NCBI GenBank assembly: GCA_020055645.1 | Contig: CM034550.1 | Coordinates: 9,481,501 to 9,545,500 of the forward strand | Source of the DNA: Tomocerus qinae | Taxonomy: Eukaryota > Arthropoda > Collembola > Entomobryomorpha > Tomoceridae | Length of the DNA: 64,000 nucleotides | Reading direction: 5' to 3' | Part shown: in pieces, positions 23,764 through 37,859 of the stretch | Layout of the letters: every line of letters starts with the position of its first letter | Position numbering within the stretch: position 1 is the stretch's first letter | Notes under the pieces: generated by a model | Databases searched by the model: none | The model's input: the letters and a program-made list of their open reading frames with translations, nothing else | What the model was told of the DNA's origin: nothing | Translations under genes and position numbers: made by a program

Positions 23764-24940
23764 TGTTTGGGGTTGTAAATACAATTTTTTAAGACAGATA
23801 TGACATTTCTATCTTCAACCATATTGAAATGATTACAAGTATTCGAATTGCTACTCTAATAGGTCGAAAATAAAAGTTGGTCCTAGACCCGTAAAACCAA
23901 CCTTCTAAATGTTCGGGGTGGTAAATACAATTTTTTAAGACAGATATGACATTTCTATCTTCAACCATATTGAAATGATTACAAGTATTCGAATTGCTAC
24001 TCTAATAGGTCGAAAATAAAAGTTGGTCCTAGACCCGTAAAACCAACCTTCTAAATGTTCGGGGTGGTAAATAGAATTTTTCAAGACAGATATGACATTT
24101 CTATCTTTAACTATATTGAAATGATTACAACTATTCGTATTGCTACTCTAATAGGTCGAAAATAAAAGTTGGTCCTAGACCCGTAAAACCAACCTTATAA
24201 ATGTTCGGGGTGGTAAATACAATTTTTTAAGACAGATATGACATTTCTATCTTCAACCATATTGAAATGATTACAAGTATTTGAATAGCTACTCTAATTG
24301 GTCGAAAATAAAAGTTGGTCCTAGACCCGTAAAACCAACCTTCTAAATGTTTGGGGTGGTAAATACAATTTTTTAAGACAGATATGACATTACTATCTTC
24401 AACCATATTGAAATGATTACAAGTATTCGCATTGCTACTCTAAAAAGGTCAAAAATAAAAGTTGGTCCTAGACCCGTAAAACCAACCTTCTAAATGTTCG
24501 GGGTGGTAAATACAATTTTTTAAGACAGATATGACATTTCTATCTTCAACCATATTGAAATGATTACAAGTATTTGAATAGCTACTCTAATTGGTCGAAA
24601 ATAAAAGTTGGTCCTAGACCCGTAAAACCAACCTTCTAAATGTTTGGGGTGGTAAATACAATTTTTTAAGACAGATATGACATTACTATCTTCAACCATA
24701 TTGAAATGATTACAAGTATTCGCATTGCTACTCTAAAAAGGTCAAAAATAAAAGTTGGTCCTAGACCCGTAAAACCAACCTTCTAAATGTTCGGGGTGGT
24801 ATATACAATTTTTTAAGACAGATATGACATTTCTATCTTCAACCATTTTAAAATGATTACAAGTATTCGAATTGCTACTCTAATAGGTCGAAAATAAAAG
24901 TTGGTCCTAGACCCGTAAAACCAACCTTCTAAATGTTTGG
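23764..24940. repeat. Tandem satellite-like array, 8 copies of a 146/147-bp unit
   Basis: Equivalent points in successive copies fall at 23777, 23923, 24069, 24215, 24361, 24508, 24654 and 24801. Six copies are close to 146 bp, and the two at 24361 and 24654 are 147 bp through one extra A. Copies 4+5 (24215-24507) and 6+7 (24508-24800) appear identical to each other but differ from the neighbours, so a 293-bp dimer has itself been duplicated. Each unit has the short inverted repeat GGTCCTAGACC and a GTTGGT/ACCAAC pair around it. No open frame runs through the array. The unit is about the length of nucleosome core DNA. Confidence 0.95.
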
Positions 24941-27492
24941 CATAGATTTAATCACGGAGGACCTTATTATCTAAAGTACAAGTCATCACGGTTTGAATGG
25001 TTATTTGGCTGTACTTGTCAGTATCAATAGATGATATGCTCTTCCTCCAACACGTACATCGTACAAATCAAAATATTGTCCAAAAAATGTACAACTTTCG
25101 CCTGTTGAATATTAATTAATCTGAAGCTGATGTAACTTGTTACGGCAAGTTTCAGCAAAATAAATTTTGCAATTCAATAATTAATAATTACCTTGTCGAA
25201 TACCATTTTTGTAAGACAGGACACATAATCTTTAAGAACCTTTGACAGTAGATAGTTTTATTGTACCCTTATTAATTTAAATGTAATATTCATTGCGCAT
25301 TTAGCATCAAGTATCTGAGGTAAGTTCCTGCATTGTTGAACTACTATGCTAAGACATACCTCACTTCATGTAGAAAATAATAATACTCCTTGTTTTGTTT
25401 GTTTTTAATACACATTCCAGCTTGTCCTGACTAATAAAACTTTTTATGTCTGTCTGGTATGGCACATGAGCTAAAATCTCAAGTAAAGTGATTAAGAGTA
25501 CCTAAATATAGTAATTAAATACCACAACAAATAAAAACGGTCTAATTTCAACTATTAAAACAATTGTAGTAATCAAGCCAATGAAAGTGATATCTGGTAT
25601 TTAGTCTGGTGCTCTGGTACATAATTACAATTTAGAGACAAATGACACCTCCAAACTCCAATGTCATGTCATCGACACTCTTTAATTTTCCAAGTGAGAG
25701 TCCTCAGCAGGTAGAGAACTTAAAGACACAGACTAAAATAATCTCGTCCTGTCTCAAGTAGTTCGTTCATGAATTAAACTCAGTGGTAGTCTTTCTGCGT
25801 ATTACACTAAGGTTTTGTAATTGTGGTGTTACATTCACAGCGTATGAGGGCGTGGGCTAGGAAATGAAAGGAAAACAGAAAATAAGACTTGTCAAACGAA
25901 TTCAAGGTACACTATATAATTGGCAATCTGTATCCTCGTGTGCAAGTATGACAGACAACCAATGTCTCCAGATGAATACAAATTCAGTACCTAAAACACG
26001 ATCTATTATTATCTAACAATAAATATTTTCTTGTACTTGTGTTTTATTTCAATTGAATTCAGATAAGTTGACTTTATAAAAATTCAGTTCAATTCATGAA
26101 AACAAAACAGAAACTCTCTCATTGCTTTCGGAAACTACGCAAATACACTTTTATATGCATACCTAAAGATTTTTATGCAAATAACACGTAAACTGCATTC
26201 TTTAATGCGAATATACATGTTCGTTATATCAAATACACGATAGTGTGATTTGATTGCAATTAGACAGGGTAATCAAGGCGTGCGTACACTAATATGCTTT
26301 GCAAAGGAATTCATGTGATTTGTAGCCTTGTGGTGTGGCTACGTTTTTCTGTCCATGGTTATATTATATAGCTATTAAATAATAGGAGGGGCAGGGAGAA
26401 ATCGTTTAATAACAAGTTAACAGTTAGCATAATCGTAATGAAAGCAATAAGAAAAAGAACGTTCACGAGTTGAGATTGTACCAAGTGATTGTGGTGATAC
26501 ATATGCATTTTTAGTGAACCAACATTGCAGAAATGCTTTGTTGGTTTACAAATGTAGAGTAAAGGATACCGCAACAATAGTTAAGTCATATCTTATAAAA
26601 GTGCATGAGATAGCAATTTAAAAACAAAAATGGTAATCCACAGTGACAGTTTTCATCGACCATGTATAGAGGTTGAACACGATGTAGGGTTATTATTAAT
26701 GTTGGCAAATCGCTCAATCATAATCAATACTAGGACACTAAACTACCTAACAAGTCAAAAGTATTAAATAGTAAAATGAATAGTAGTATACAATTTAAGC
26801 AGTATTAATGTATTTCGTATATCAATAACATAACACATGATAAAATTTTAATCAACTATACTTATACTTAACAGTAGTCCGTTAGTAGTGGGGTAAGTAT
26901 ATCTGTTGTTTAATCAGCTAACTACAGTATAAAGATAATAACATGAGTCTGAATTTCATTCTTACTACTACTAATGTCTAAACATAGTAAAACACTTGTA
27001 TTTTTGCATAGTATTTGTATATATATCAATTTGTTAGTTGAAAGACAAACGAATACGGTGATTATTACAGAAAGTAACTGTATTTTATCATAATACTATT
27101 GCTTCTATCAGTAAAACTACAAAACGACAAGTGTTGAGGATACCACTTATAGTTACTTATTATAGAACTCGAGACAATTGCAATAATCTCGATTTGACAG
27201 GTCATTTTCATTTACGAAGTTTAAAACCTTTGTCTATCCCTAAGATGTCCAAGTCACACGAATAACTAGTAGGCTAATATCTTCAAAGTAGTTTGTTGAG
27301 GGGTAATATCTCTCCTATCTTGGTAATAGGAAATAATTATTAATAACTGGTTCAGTTAGCTTTCTATTATTACTGCAGCGGAGCTCTTATCAAGTTGACC
27401 GTCGATGATCGTCAAAAGGATCGGAATGGATGAGGTTGCATTTTATGTTATTTATAATTGATGATTTGGTAATCAAAATTTCAGTCTTGTAA
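24941..27492. other. Intergenic DNA between the satellite array and Mon1
   Basis: AT-rich. Apart from an ATGCAAAT octamer at 26175-26182 I see no gene or structured element. The polyadenylation region of Mon1 must lie at its right end. Confidence 0.6.
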
Positions 27493-30004
27493 TTAGAAGG
27501 TAGGCGAATTGATAATGAATATTCTATCTTCGTCTTTTTTGACCCATTTAAGTAGTTTATTGACAGAGGTTATTGCTGCCTTCTTCGTGACTAGAGGTTC
27601 GAATACAACGTACAATTCGAATGCTGCGGTAAGCTGTAAAGAAACATTATTACTAATTACTTTTTTATAGCATTGCGGTACAAACTCCAATAGGTAATAA
27701 TCTTTAGTAAAACCGCTAAGTACTAAAAGGTAGAGGTAATGGGATTTTAATGTAAATGTAAAACTTACCCAACCGAGCCAATTTTCTGTGTTGCTTGTCA
27801 TATATATTAATTTAATGGGCCGAGACTGGCCATGCAACTTGGAGTGCATTTTGAAATACGTGGAATATAGTCTTGAAAGCTCTGGAGGGCAAATACGACC
27901 TTGTATATTACTGATGGGTTCTGTCCCCTGTTCTGTGTACGGAATATCCAATACTGGTGACGAAAATTGGGCAATTAAACGAGATTTGTACAGAAAATGA
28001 CGTATTTCAGGTATATTTATATATGACATTGTAGGCCACGGGTTATTCATCGAAGCATTTAAAGCTTCCAAGCAATTGTGACGCCTCAATCGCTAAAAAA
28101 TATAATTAATTCTTTAATTTACAGTAATTTTGTATGGTCAAAGTTAAACAATGGGACTTTTTACATAAGAATCTTACATCAACGATTTTTTGCTTAGCGT
28201 CCGAAAGAATAAAAAAGGATTCCCTATCCACTGTCAATAGAACCAGACACGCCTGGCAATCTTCAGACAAGTATGAAACGTGACCATGAACGAAACCACT
28301 GAAACGACAATAGACAGTGGAATTATAATACTTGGACATACATTTTGCACGCTTTATATGGCATAAGAATAGAAAGCATACAACAATAGTATAATACGAC
28401 GTACCTGGAATCAAAACGAGGTAGACACAGAGGTGTCCAACTTTCGGCAGACTTGAAGGATTCAGATGAATCAATCAGATTTAGGATTATATGCAAGTCC
28501 ATAGGATGCATAAAACATTTCTTCATCCGTACTAAGCTAACTAATTGATTATTAGCAATTAGTATGGCAAAAATGACATTTTGCTGTAAAAATCAATACA
28601 CATATGTAATCATTATCTTTTTTGGAATAATTACTAATATTTAATAGGGAATTTAGGAATAATATTAATTTACAAACCTTGAGTTTATTAAGCGTTTGTG
28701 TTATCGTTTGGCTTATCGTTTCTCTGATTGACGAAGCCAATGGAAGACATTTGACGGCTCCTAAAGTAAAACTTGGATCGTTTTCCACCAAATTTGCAAG
28801 ATTGTTAAGTAATCTTTCTGACCCAGACAATAATCTTCTAAGATCGTAGTTTTTTCTCTTCTCGTAAATATGGGATAGTTGCTTATAAGTTAAAATACTG
28901 ATTATTTGGTTGTAGAAGTACCTATACAACAAAATATTACAGATTAACCCTTTTGTGTTTAGATATTGTTGATATCTAAAAAGAAATAGGAAAATGCGTA
29001 GTTTATATTGTACTTACATTAATTGAGTCTGAATTTGAGCAACGCACTCGTCAAGACGGGATACACAAACAAATATCAAAGGACTTTTCAGTAGAAATAC
29101 AAAATTGGTTTCTCCTACTTTAATTGAACGTATCGTATCGTCTCCATCTTGAATTACCGAAACCAATGCTTGCAAAAGCCCAAAAAGGGTTACTAACTTG
29201 TCTTCATTACCATGTCTGGAAGTCAATATATAACGAAATCATATTATATTCCTTACAAGGCTAAAACTACACGAATTTACATTAAGGTTTTAAAGTTACT
29301 AAATTGATTAAAATACTAATAAATAAGTTCCAGATAAAAACGGAACAAAGACTACTTGAATAAAAAATTAAGCATAAAAGTTCAAACTAAATTGATTGTG
29401 ATTATTATAGGAAGATTACCTTGTGTAGATAGGCTTTCCTGATTCACTCAGAATAAATATATGCCTCTTTTGCAGTTTCCATTGTACACTAGTGATCCCA
29501 TCTTCAAGATCTGCATTGGTCATCGTCTGATCATGCTCATGTCCATTAAGACTAGCGGTGGATGACGGCGCGCCGTTATCAACAGCATCTGTAAAATCAT
29601 CTGAGCCGGACGTATTTGTTGATAAACCATCTAGAGCAGTGGTAAGACTTGCAATATCCTTTTACAGAAATAAATAATGATAATAAATTCAAAAATTATA
29701 TTAATTGATAGCATTATGTAACTTTGGCTTAAAATTCTCATCTCATTCTTTATTAATATAAATTAATTACTGTGTCTTCGTCAGCTTTTTGAATTGATGT
29801 TCCATTATTTTCTACAGATATCCCATTTTCTTCAATGTCTTCTGTAATGAACATTTTCTCATTCTCTCCAGATGTTATAGGTTCTTCCAGTGCTTCTAAT
29901 TTGTTTGCAGGACATTCAGAAATTTCAGGATCAGGCACTTCTCCCAAAACCTCGGGTGGCCCGGAATCTACATCACTCACATCTTTGTTGGTGTCCCCGT
30001 CCAT
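27493..30004 (-). CDS. Mon1: Vacuolar fusion protein MON1 homologue (8 coding exons, 559 aa)
   Basis: Coding exons on the minus strand are 30004-29771, 29658-29420, 29215-29018, 28921-28678, 28583-28405, 28298-28178, 28092-27769 and 27633-27493, all GT-AG with matching phases. The protein follows MON1 throughout: WKLQKRHIFILSESGKPIYT (138-157), KNYDLRRLLSGSER (247-260), AESWTPLCLPRF near the end of exon 5, GHVSYLSED and VDRESFFILSD in exon 6, NIPEIRHFLYKS (431-442), AFELYVVFEPLVTK and VNKLLKWVKKDEDR at the end. MON1 has three longin domains after an acidic, poorly conserved N terminus, here residues 1-130. With CCZ1 it forms the exchange factor that loads Rab7 on endosomes, driving the Rab5-to-Rab7 switch and autophagosome fusion. 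The length matches human MON1A/B (about 550 aa). The segment after SPVLDIPYT is about 15 residues longer than in the human proteins. Confidence 0.96.
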
Positions 30005-30017
30005 TGGAAGTCAAATC

Positions 30018-30222
30018 CTGGAGGAAATCCAAAGTACATTAAAGCAACATTTTTAGTCTCAATTTTTTCTCTAGTTTTTTTAAAAATTTTATTAAGTGCA
30101 TCTTTAAGTTAATTCATAATTAATCTACTTTGTGTTAACTCTATTACGAAAAAAATTCCTGGGAGTAATTTCAAATAAATGAATCATTAGGAAAATAAAG
30201 AAATTAAAGTAAACAAACTTAC
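30018..30222 (-). other. Probable 5' UTR intron of Mon1
   Basis: Thirteen bases before the ATG there is an acceptor (TTTCCTCCAG, minus strand, ending at 30018). A strong donor, GGG|GTAAGT, lies at 30222 upstream. This would place a non-coding first exon just above 30223. It is predicted from splice signals only. Confidence 0.5.
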
Positions 30223-33200
30223 CCCTATTGCGAGTCTTTTAATTCCTTTTTGACCAAAAAGTTGTAAAATCTGATATCTTTGGTTTGGGTGTCCTATTTA
30301 TATTCGTCCTTATATCGTCCTTATTGATATTTAATGATTGACAATATGACAATCAAACAACAGGCTGTAAATAAATAGAAACTATTAAATTAATATTTTA
30401 AAAGTACTACTGGAATGAGATTTAAAATGGAATAAATCGTTGAGACATTTAAACGTGCAGCTTAAAAGGAGTTGATATACATTTTGATTTTTCCTATTTC
30501 CTAATCCGCATTATTGTGATGTATTCTTATAACTATTAGTCATAATTATATCACACAAATTCGGTGCCTAAATATTATGTTATTTGCTGTCCTCCTCCCA
30601 AAAGTCATATGAATATCAGTCACTTCAGTTTGGATCAGTACAGGCGGCAGTTGTACAGCCTCTGTTGAAACTTCATAATAGCTCTAAGCCAAGAATTCTT
30701 CTACTCTGCCTAGTAAAGTGTAAGCAGCAGTAGATGGGCAACAATCCTACTTGTTCAACCTCACGTAAACCAGAGTACTGCAATAATAATATTATTTTTG
30801 TGTCGAATACATGCATCTCATGTGCACGGACGGAGTATGCAGTTATGCAGTGCAGTGTGCAATGCATTGATTGTATACTATGCATGATCATATCATACTA
30901 AAATTATAAATCCTACAATAATTATTTCTTATTCCCAATATTTCCAGTTTTATGTAAAAGATTTTACTCAATCTCATGAAATATGATTGTGGAACACTTT
31001 GCCCAATTTCCCATCGTGAAATAAGTAATTTAAATATCCGATATAAATTGAACTGCTAGTACTGATACACAAATAAACTACAAACCACACCAAAAGGCAT
31101 TTCCAATTTGAATACTTAACCATGGCAAGAAAAACATTTGTAATGAACTATCTGCAGATGAAGAGATGATGAAAATTTAGGAACTTTAGCGAATAAAGCA
31201 CAAGGCAAGTGAATTCATACATTTATTATCCAATTTTTACGAATATAAATGAGTAAGAGCGACGAAAGTGTAAGACCTAAAAAAACTAAAAATGAAATCA
31301 AAAATCATATATATAAATAAATTGTCTTCTTGCCTGGTTGCGTTTAATAATATTTAAGGAAAAAAAGTTATGATTTATTTAGTTTAGTAAGCAGATAATT
31401 AATATCTTCGTATCATCTTACTTATTGTAAATAGAGTAGAAAAATTTCCATATACGAAGCTACACGATATAAAATAATCTGACAGGTACGAATTACAGTT
31501 TCATTCATATTAGATGTATTGGCGCATTGAAATATGAAGTCTGAAGCTCAATGCAGAAGCATTGCTTTAAAGTTAGAATATTCCAATCCATATTGAGTAA
31601 TGTATTAAAAGTTAAGTACAAATAGACTATTAAAAATTCTTCAGTAATTATGGCACTTTTAGTTAAAAGTTTTAAAACATAATATGAAAATATCTTGACT
31701 TATATCATTGCATTAAAAACTTGTATCTGTATGACAGGGCAACTGGCATAGGACACGCGATCGAAAGAAATTCTTTAATTGCATTAATCTCAATGCATCC
31801 CTCTGTACTTAAAGCTTAATACACCAAGTCTCTGTAGACGCAATGTCAGCTATTATCCACCAGTGAGGATCCTTCTTCGTCAATAAAGTGTCAATTCCCG
31901 TCAACATAAACTGATTTGCATTTGGTCGTTGCACATACACATTACGGGTTTTATTTTGCATTTGCATATACACAATGATGGATCAAATGTTATTTTTAGT
32001 AAACACAAATTCTCCAGGGTCGTAATAAGAATGTCATTATGGAATTCAACGGGGGGTTTTTGTATTAATGCTCTTAAGTTGTGTCAGTTAACTTGAGTTT
32101 AGCATACACCTTATAAACATTCATTTCCTATCTGTATCTATAAAACCTATTAAAGTAGATAGAACAACGATCTGTATATAGAGAGAGTATCTTTCCCCAA
32201 AATGTATAATAATATAAGGTTTATAAATGATTTTGTATGTAAGGTTTAGTATTGTCAGTGCGTATGTAAGTTGGCATGAGATTTAACAATAGAGTAGTGA
32301 ACTGAATTCAGGAGCAAGTCACACAGTGCTCTCGGTTTGCCGTTGCCTTCAAAATAAATGGGATGGGGGAGAGAGTTGGCACTGGGATTAGCCATATTAG
32401 AGCACACGCCATATACAGGAGCAGAATCCGATTGTAAGTTTTATACGTGTCTTTAGCTCCGTCCATGGTCAGAGAAAGCTAACTAGAGATTCGGATATCA
32501 GTTTCAAGTAGTATAACCATTATAGATGTACTTACGTAAGTATTAGAGAGTTGGGAGAGTCAAAAAGTCACACAGCATCCCATCCCAATGACAATAGATG
32601 TTCATTTGGGGGAAAAGGTTCATAGGATTAGTTTCTAGTGGAGGAAAGCAAAATACAAATACTAGATGATGGGAGAAGCACCCTCGATTCTCTTTCAGAG
32701 CGTGAGCTCAATATAAACGGAGGCTTGACCGAATGGAACTTTCTCTAAAGCGATTTAAAAAAAAAACATTCAAATTCATAGGAGTTGACAATCCCACGAT
32801 TTCGCATTGTCGCTAAATCTCTAAAAGTTGGTGCGGCACACACCGCATGTCTCACAGTTGACATTTTCTCTCCTACTGGTTGGCTTAACATAAGTTAGCG
32901 TTCTAGCTTTGATATAATTTAAAACTCTTTTCATTTGGTGTTAATACAGCTTTAGTAACCCATCCTCGTTTTGATACATGTCTGATGTAAATTATACAAG
33001 AACAGTTTAATCCACCATTCATTTGTAAACCTAAGCCTCGATCATTGATCCTATTTCTGTCTCTGGGATTTATCTATCTTACATTAAGACACGCACTTGT
33101 GGCTAATTTGTTAAAAGGATTTAACCAACATTAAGGGCTATGTAAATAGATAAATGAATGCAACGAGTCGAATCACAATATTTCTTTTCTCACCGTCGTT

Positions 33201-33828
33201 TTTTATAGGGGAATAATAAATCTTGAGTTGTTTTTTTGACTAGATAGACTCTTTGTTAGTTTAAGGTGACTAATAAACCTTTAAGTAACAGTTCCTGATG
33301 GCGAGAGACTCGGAAATGACATGACACTAGTCACCTTAAACCATTAAACTCCCTTTTCTTGATATCAAATCTACTTTTTAACTAATCGTAAGTCCCTACA
33401 TTCTTCTTATCTCTTTACGACTTGTTATTTGCATTTTTCTTGCGTGAAAGTTGACATTTGGCTATTTCAATGTCTACTGGTGTGATGTACTTTTAACTAG
33501 TGTCACTTCAAGCCTTGCAGGCAAGAGTTAAGAGCTCGTTAACCATGACATTTGCCACTAATTTCTCATCATGTACATTTGTCTTTGCTACGGAATGACG
33601 CTTTACCTGTCACATTTATTTCTTACATCAACTATCTGTATACCACTAAGACTTACGATTACTGCTCTCAATACTCATAGACATTTTGTCATTGTCATTA
33701 CATTGATTTTATATTCAGCCTGCAAAAGTTTATTACTAACTACTACCTTCGATAGGAACATCAACTTAAAAATTAAATATGTCAAAAAATACGGAGAAGG
33801 AATAACACAATCTATTAAATAATTTTGT

Positions 33829-34053
33829 AAAAATAGTCATTTGGTCAATTAAAGTCGGTGGTGTTGCAGAAATTAAGGAAAATCAGGTATCTGTATCATT
33901 AACTTACAAAAATAGTCATTTGGTCAATTAAAATTATTGGTGTTGCAAAAAAACATAGAGAAACCAGACATCTGTATTATAACATTTAATTCCAAAAATA
34001 GTCATTTGGTCAATTAAAGTAGATGGTGTTGCAGAAAAATAAGGAAAAATAAC
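33829..34053. repeat. Three-copy tandem repeat, 79-86 bp period
   Basis: Copies begin at 33829, 33908 and 33994. Each starts with AAAAATAGTCATTTGGTCAA and then has ATTAAA...TGGTGTTGCA. The first 25 bases are perfectly kept while the remainder has drifted. Confidence 0.85.
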
Positions 34054-34559
34054 AGCAAAATCTAGTACGTCCTAGAATGATATTTTGGACCTTAGTATTT
34101 GTATTAGGTCTGTTGAAAATATATCAAAAAAGATTTTACGAGTGTATGATTGATCACCATTATAATAGTAATTTATGACTAGCGAGGCCACGATAATGAT
34201 GATTATAATAAACAGATAAATGATGCTGATGTACTTAGAGAATATAAAAGTATAATAATAATATATGGAATATATTATGTAGTAATACATACGTTAACTA
34301 GACCGAGATGACAGAAGTTTGTATTGAATGTAGTTAGAGAGAAAAAAATAGATAAGATAGATATTCCTATGGGACAAGACGACAGTATGCGTATCGGAGT
34401 TTGAGTGGAGTGGACAGAGCTGAGATTTGAGCGTAATTGACAATTGTGATGCTGGATGGAGATTGTCTGCTAGGATTCCAGATTCCTCTGTAAGAAGCAT
34501 AAAAGTACATCTTGTGTAGTGCATTGCATGTCTATAATAATATATACACTTGTGTATGT

Positions 34560-34910
34560 TCAAATATATGTTGATAATATATGTATGTATGTTGGGGGTA
34601 AAGTTAATTCGATATAGTGAATTGAATGAAGGAAGAGAGATCTTGATTTCATCCAATTTAGGAAATAAACTTTTCCATTGCTCTTCGCTTTTTCGTGGCT
34701 TGACTTTCGTATGGTGCGGTATTGCATGGCATTTGATATCTGATCAAAGGGTGGACTTGACTTAACTAAACTGGACAGCAAACAGGACCCAAGTCCCTCC
34801 GCCACTGCCATTCGATTTTCTCTCTTTGACTCGCATAACAACATAGAAGACTATGTAATCTTTACCCTCTCTTTCTCTCATTGTCTATCCTCTGCCACTT
34901 GCCCAGCAAG
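34560..34910. other. Purine-to-pyrimidine switch block
   Basis: G/A-rich to about 34740, then C/T-rich at 34790-34910. GGACTTGACTT lies at the change-over. Confidence 0.45.
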
Positions 34911-37835
34911 ATTTTTTTTTGTGTCAACCTACTCCTTAGAGAAAATCTGTTAGAAATAATAGCCCTCCTCTGGGTTTTATAACATTCCATTTTCTTTGTT
35001 TTTCCTTTGTTTACATTCCTAATGCTGAAAAAATAGAAAAGTATTTAGCAGTATTCATTGTCAGTAATAGCTATGTTTAGTCAAGTAGGAGAAAGGGTCC
35101 GGTTGACTTTGACTTTAATATAGGGAGAGAGAGAAGGGTAAAGTCAAATTGTTCGGCACTAAATAGCCGGTTATATATTTCCACTCTATTATTATGTACA
35201 TATATTTATGTATCAAAAAATACAGCGACTATACTTGTAAATGGTCGATCTGTGCATACAGTAGGTGCAAGTTTCTATATTTAATAGTATTGTGATATGG
35301 TACGGTGTAGTGTTTGTGTTGTTGGTAGTCAGCATTGATATTTTGATCGATGCGAGCAAAAACTCTTGATCTCTGACGCTTTTCAATCTGTGATGATGAT
35401 GAATTTGTGCTAATCGCTCTTGACAATCTGCTCCCTATCAGCGTCAACAGGCCCATTTCAATTGCAATTCCGTATGCATTCAAATAATTGCCTTCCTTCC
35501 AAACATATTACTGTACTTTACGTATATCAATGACAATCACCAACCGCCACGGAAAATCATTCTCTCTACATTTGCATTTACCCTTTACTTTTTTAAATAT
35601 TAGGTCTTGACTTTTATTAAAGGCATTTGTACTAATGTTTCCCAAATTGATCCTTTCTCACTCACACATAATTGCGTAATAATATTCCTAGAAAAAAACA
35701 GTATGAAAATGTTTCATCTATCATTCAATAATGCAATACATCAGAGTTACACCTGTCAATGAGAAATAATAACCGTGGGGCTACGTCTATGTAGTGATAA
35801 CGGTTTCGCATGTTTGTAATGTAAAATATTCACCGTCAATGACTTTTTCTTTTCAATATTCTTCGTATGGATATTTGTTTTTATCATGACTGAATTCTCT
35901 CCTGCAAAATTGCATGGCTAATTTGTTGTGAGCCTGAAATGGATTCAAATTAATCTGTGCGAGATGTAAAACAATTATTTCAGTTTACCAGATAGTTGCA
36001 TCTAATGCAAGTGAATTGCAGCCTGCAGATTGGCAAGTACCTAACTGCTGCATATCTACCGACTGAGTGCAGCATGGTAGATCACAGATATGAGATGAAG
36101 ATCGGAATTCCCGAGTTAGTGCATTCGGACAATTCGGAAAGCCCAAAACCGCTCCTCGGATTGGCAAATTGGCATTCGTATTCGGCTCAGTCAGATGCTA
36201 CATTACGATGGGATGGGCTTTTGCACTAAAATCCTTCTTCTCAAATTGTAGAAGTGGATTGAATGTAGAAATATCATGGATGCACTATCTTCTGCAATCT
36301 ATATGCATTAGATAAGTCATATTTTAATATGTGATTATTATTCACTTTTCTTTTCTGACATTTATATGGGGGCGTATTCACCTGTATATCTATACAACAT
36401 TTTTCTTACAGAGTGTAATACAACTTTTACTTGCTATATACATTAAACAAAATTTTATTTACACTCAAAAACATTTATTAGCAAAAACGAAATTTTTGAA
36501 ATATATTTTATTTTACAAAATTACACGCTAGGTGAATACTTTTCGTCTAAAGATTTAATTCGTTCATTAAATTATAGATAGATTTTATGTAGTCAATTAA
36601 TGTTCTTATCTTCAATATTAGCCAAAACATTCGTAGCCATTTAGCTCAACAAACCTTCGCCGAAATGAATAGAATTTTTATGTAGTAGTTTTTCATTTTA
36701 CTTTGTTAAAATCATTTTTAAAGGCAAAAACAAAGATCTACCTGAGTTACCAAAAATAATATGACTAATATGTCATTACTTATGCTTAAATCTCAATAAT
36801 CTATCAGTTAAAAACCTAAATAAACTACTAGGTACTAGAGTGTAGAGTAAGAGCAATGCAAGCAAATCGGTAATAAATGAGAGGAGGGACATTGTCAATT
36901 TGCGTTGTCTGGTTCCGGTTGGTTAGTAAAGATTTCAATGTAGTTTTTCAGCTCGCTCCCATCCACTCATCCGTGTCCCATAGTTTGTTCGGTGTTTCCG
37001 AACCATAACTAACTTATCTAATGGTACTTACATGCACATTTTATAAAATGCACTTGTAATAAGGTCCTGTGATGCGTATATAATATAAAGCTTTGCATGT
37101 ATTTAGGTTGGGGAGTGAAGTCAAGAAATAGAGAATATGTTTTCCATCAAGTGTACATAATCTACAAACTAAAATAGAAGTCTCTCTGTACAGCAGTGAA
37201 TGTAACCTAACACCTACTGGAAACACACGACAGTTTGTTATGTAGTCATTGTGTAAATGGATGTATCACACTTTGGGGTGCAGCCACTAACGATACTTCT
37301 TTCTTCCGCTCTCCTTTCCTTTGTCCGCGCTCACTTCGATTCAATGCTTTATGTAATAACTGAAATCTGATACAAATGTAACTTTTATTCAATTCAATCC
37401 GCTATGTAAACTATTAAACCACACGACCAAGGTTAAGGATTTATTACACAACATTTACACATCCCTAACACTGCAAACCAATATTTGAATATCATTTATC
37501 TTTTTATCACCATATCTAAGATTCAAGAACTATATTACATCAGACAAGCAGCTTTCACACATAAACTTATAAAATAAACCCCTCGCTCAGCATAGCTATT
37601 AAATTTCAAAAGATTTAGATATTATTTATTTCGAAACATCCTAACATAGTGAAGCTTATTACTAGGTCCTCAGTATAGTGTTATTGATTTTCGAAAAGTC
37701 AATTTCGACAAACAAAATTCCGTGTAATTTTGAAAGATATTGGAGCTAATACAGATTTGTATTCTTTGTTTTATATTTTATTGTTAGTATGCATGCAGAT
37801 GAGCATTTCTGTGCATGGAAAATAAATAGTACTTA

Positions 37836-37859
37836 AATGCACTATAGCTATAGTGCATT
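37836..37859. repeat. 24-bp perfect palindrome
   Basis: The arm AATGCACTATAG is followed at once by its exact reverse complement, with no loop bases. Confidence 0.9.

Noticed and set aside
23764-24940. A CRISPR array or repeated coding domain
   Set aside because: The units abut without unique spacers, contain stops in every frame I followed, and the context is animal nuclear DNA.
34294-34844. Open frames of 94-120 codons on the minus strand
   Set aside because: They overlap in different frames over a G/A-rich plus-strand tract; no domain or splice structure.
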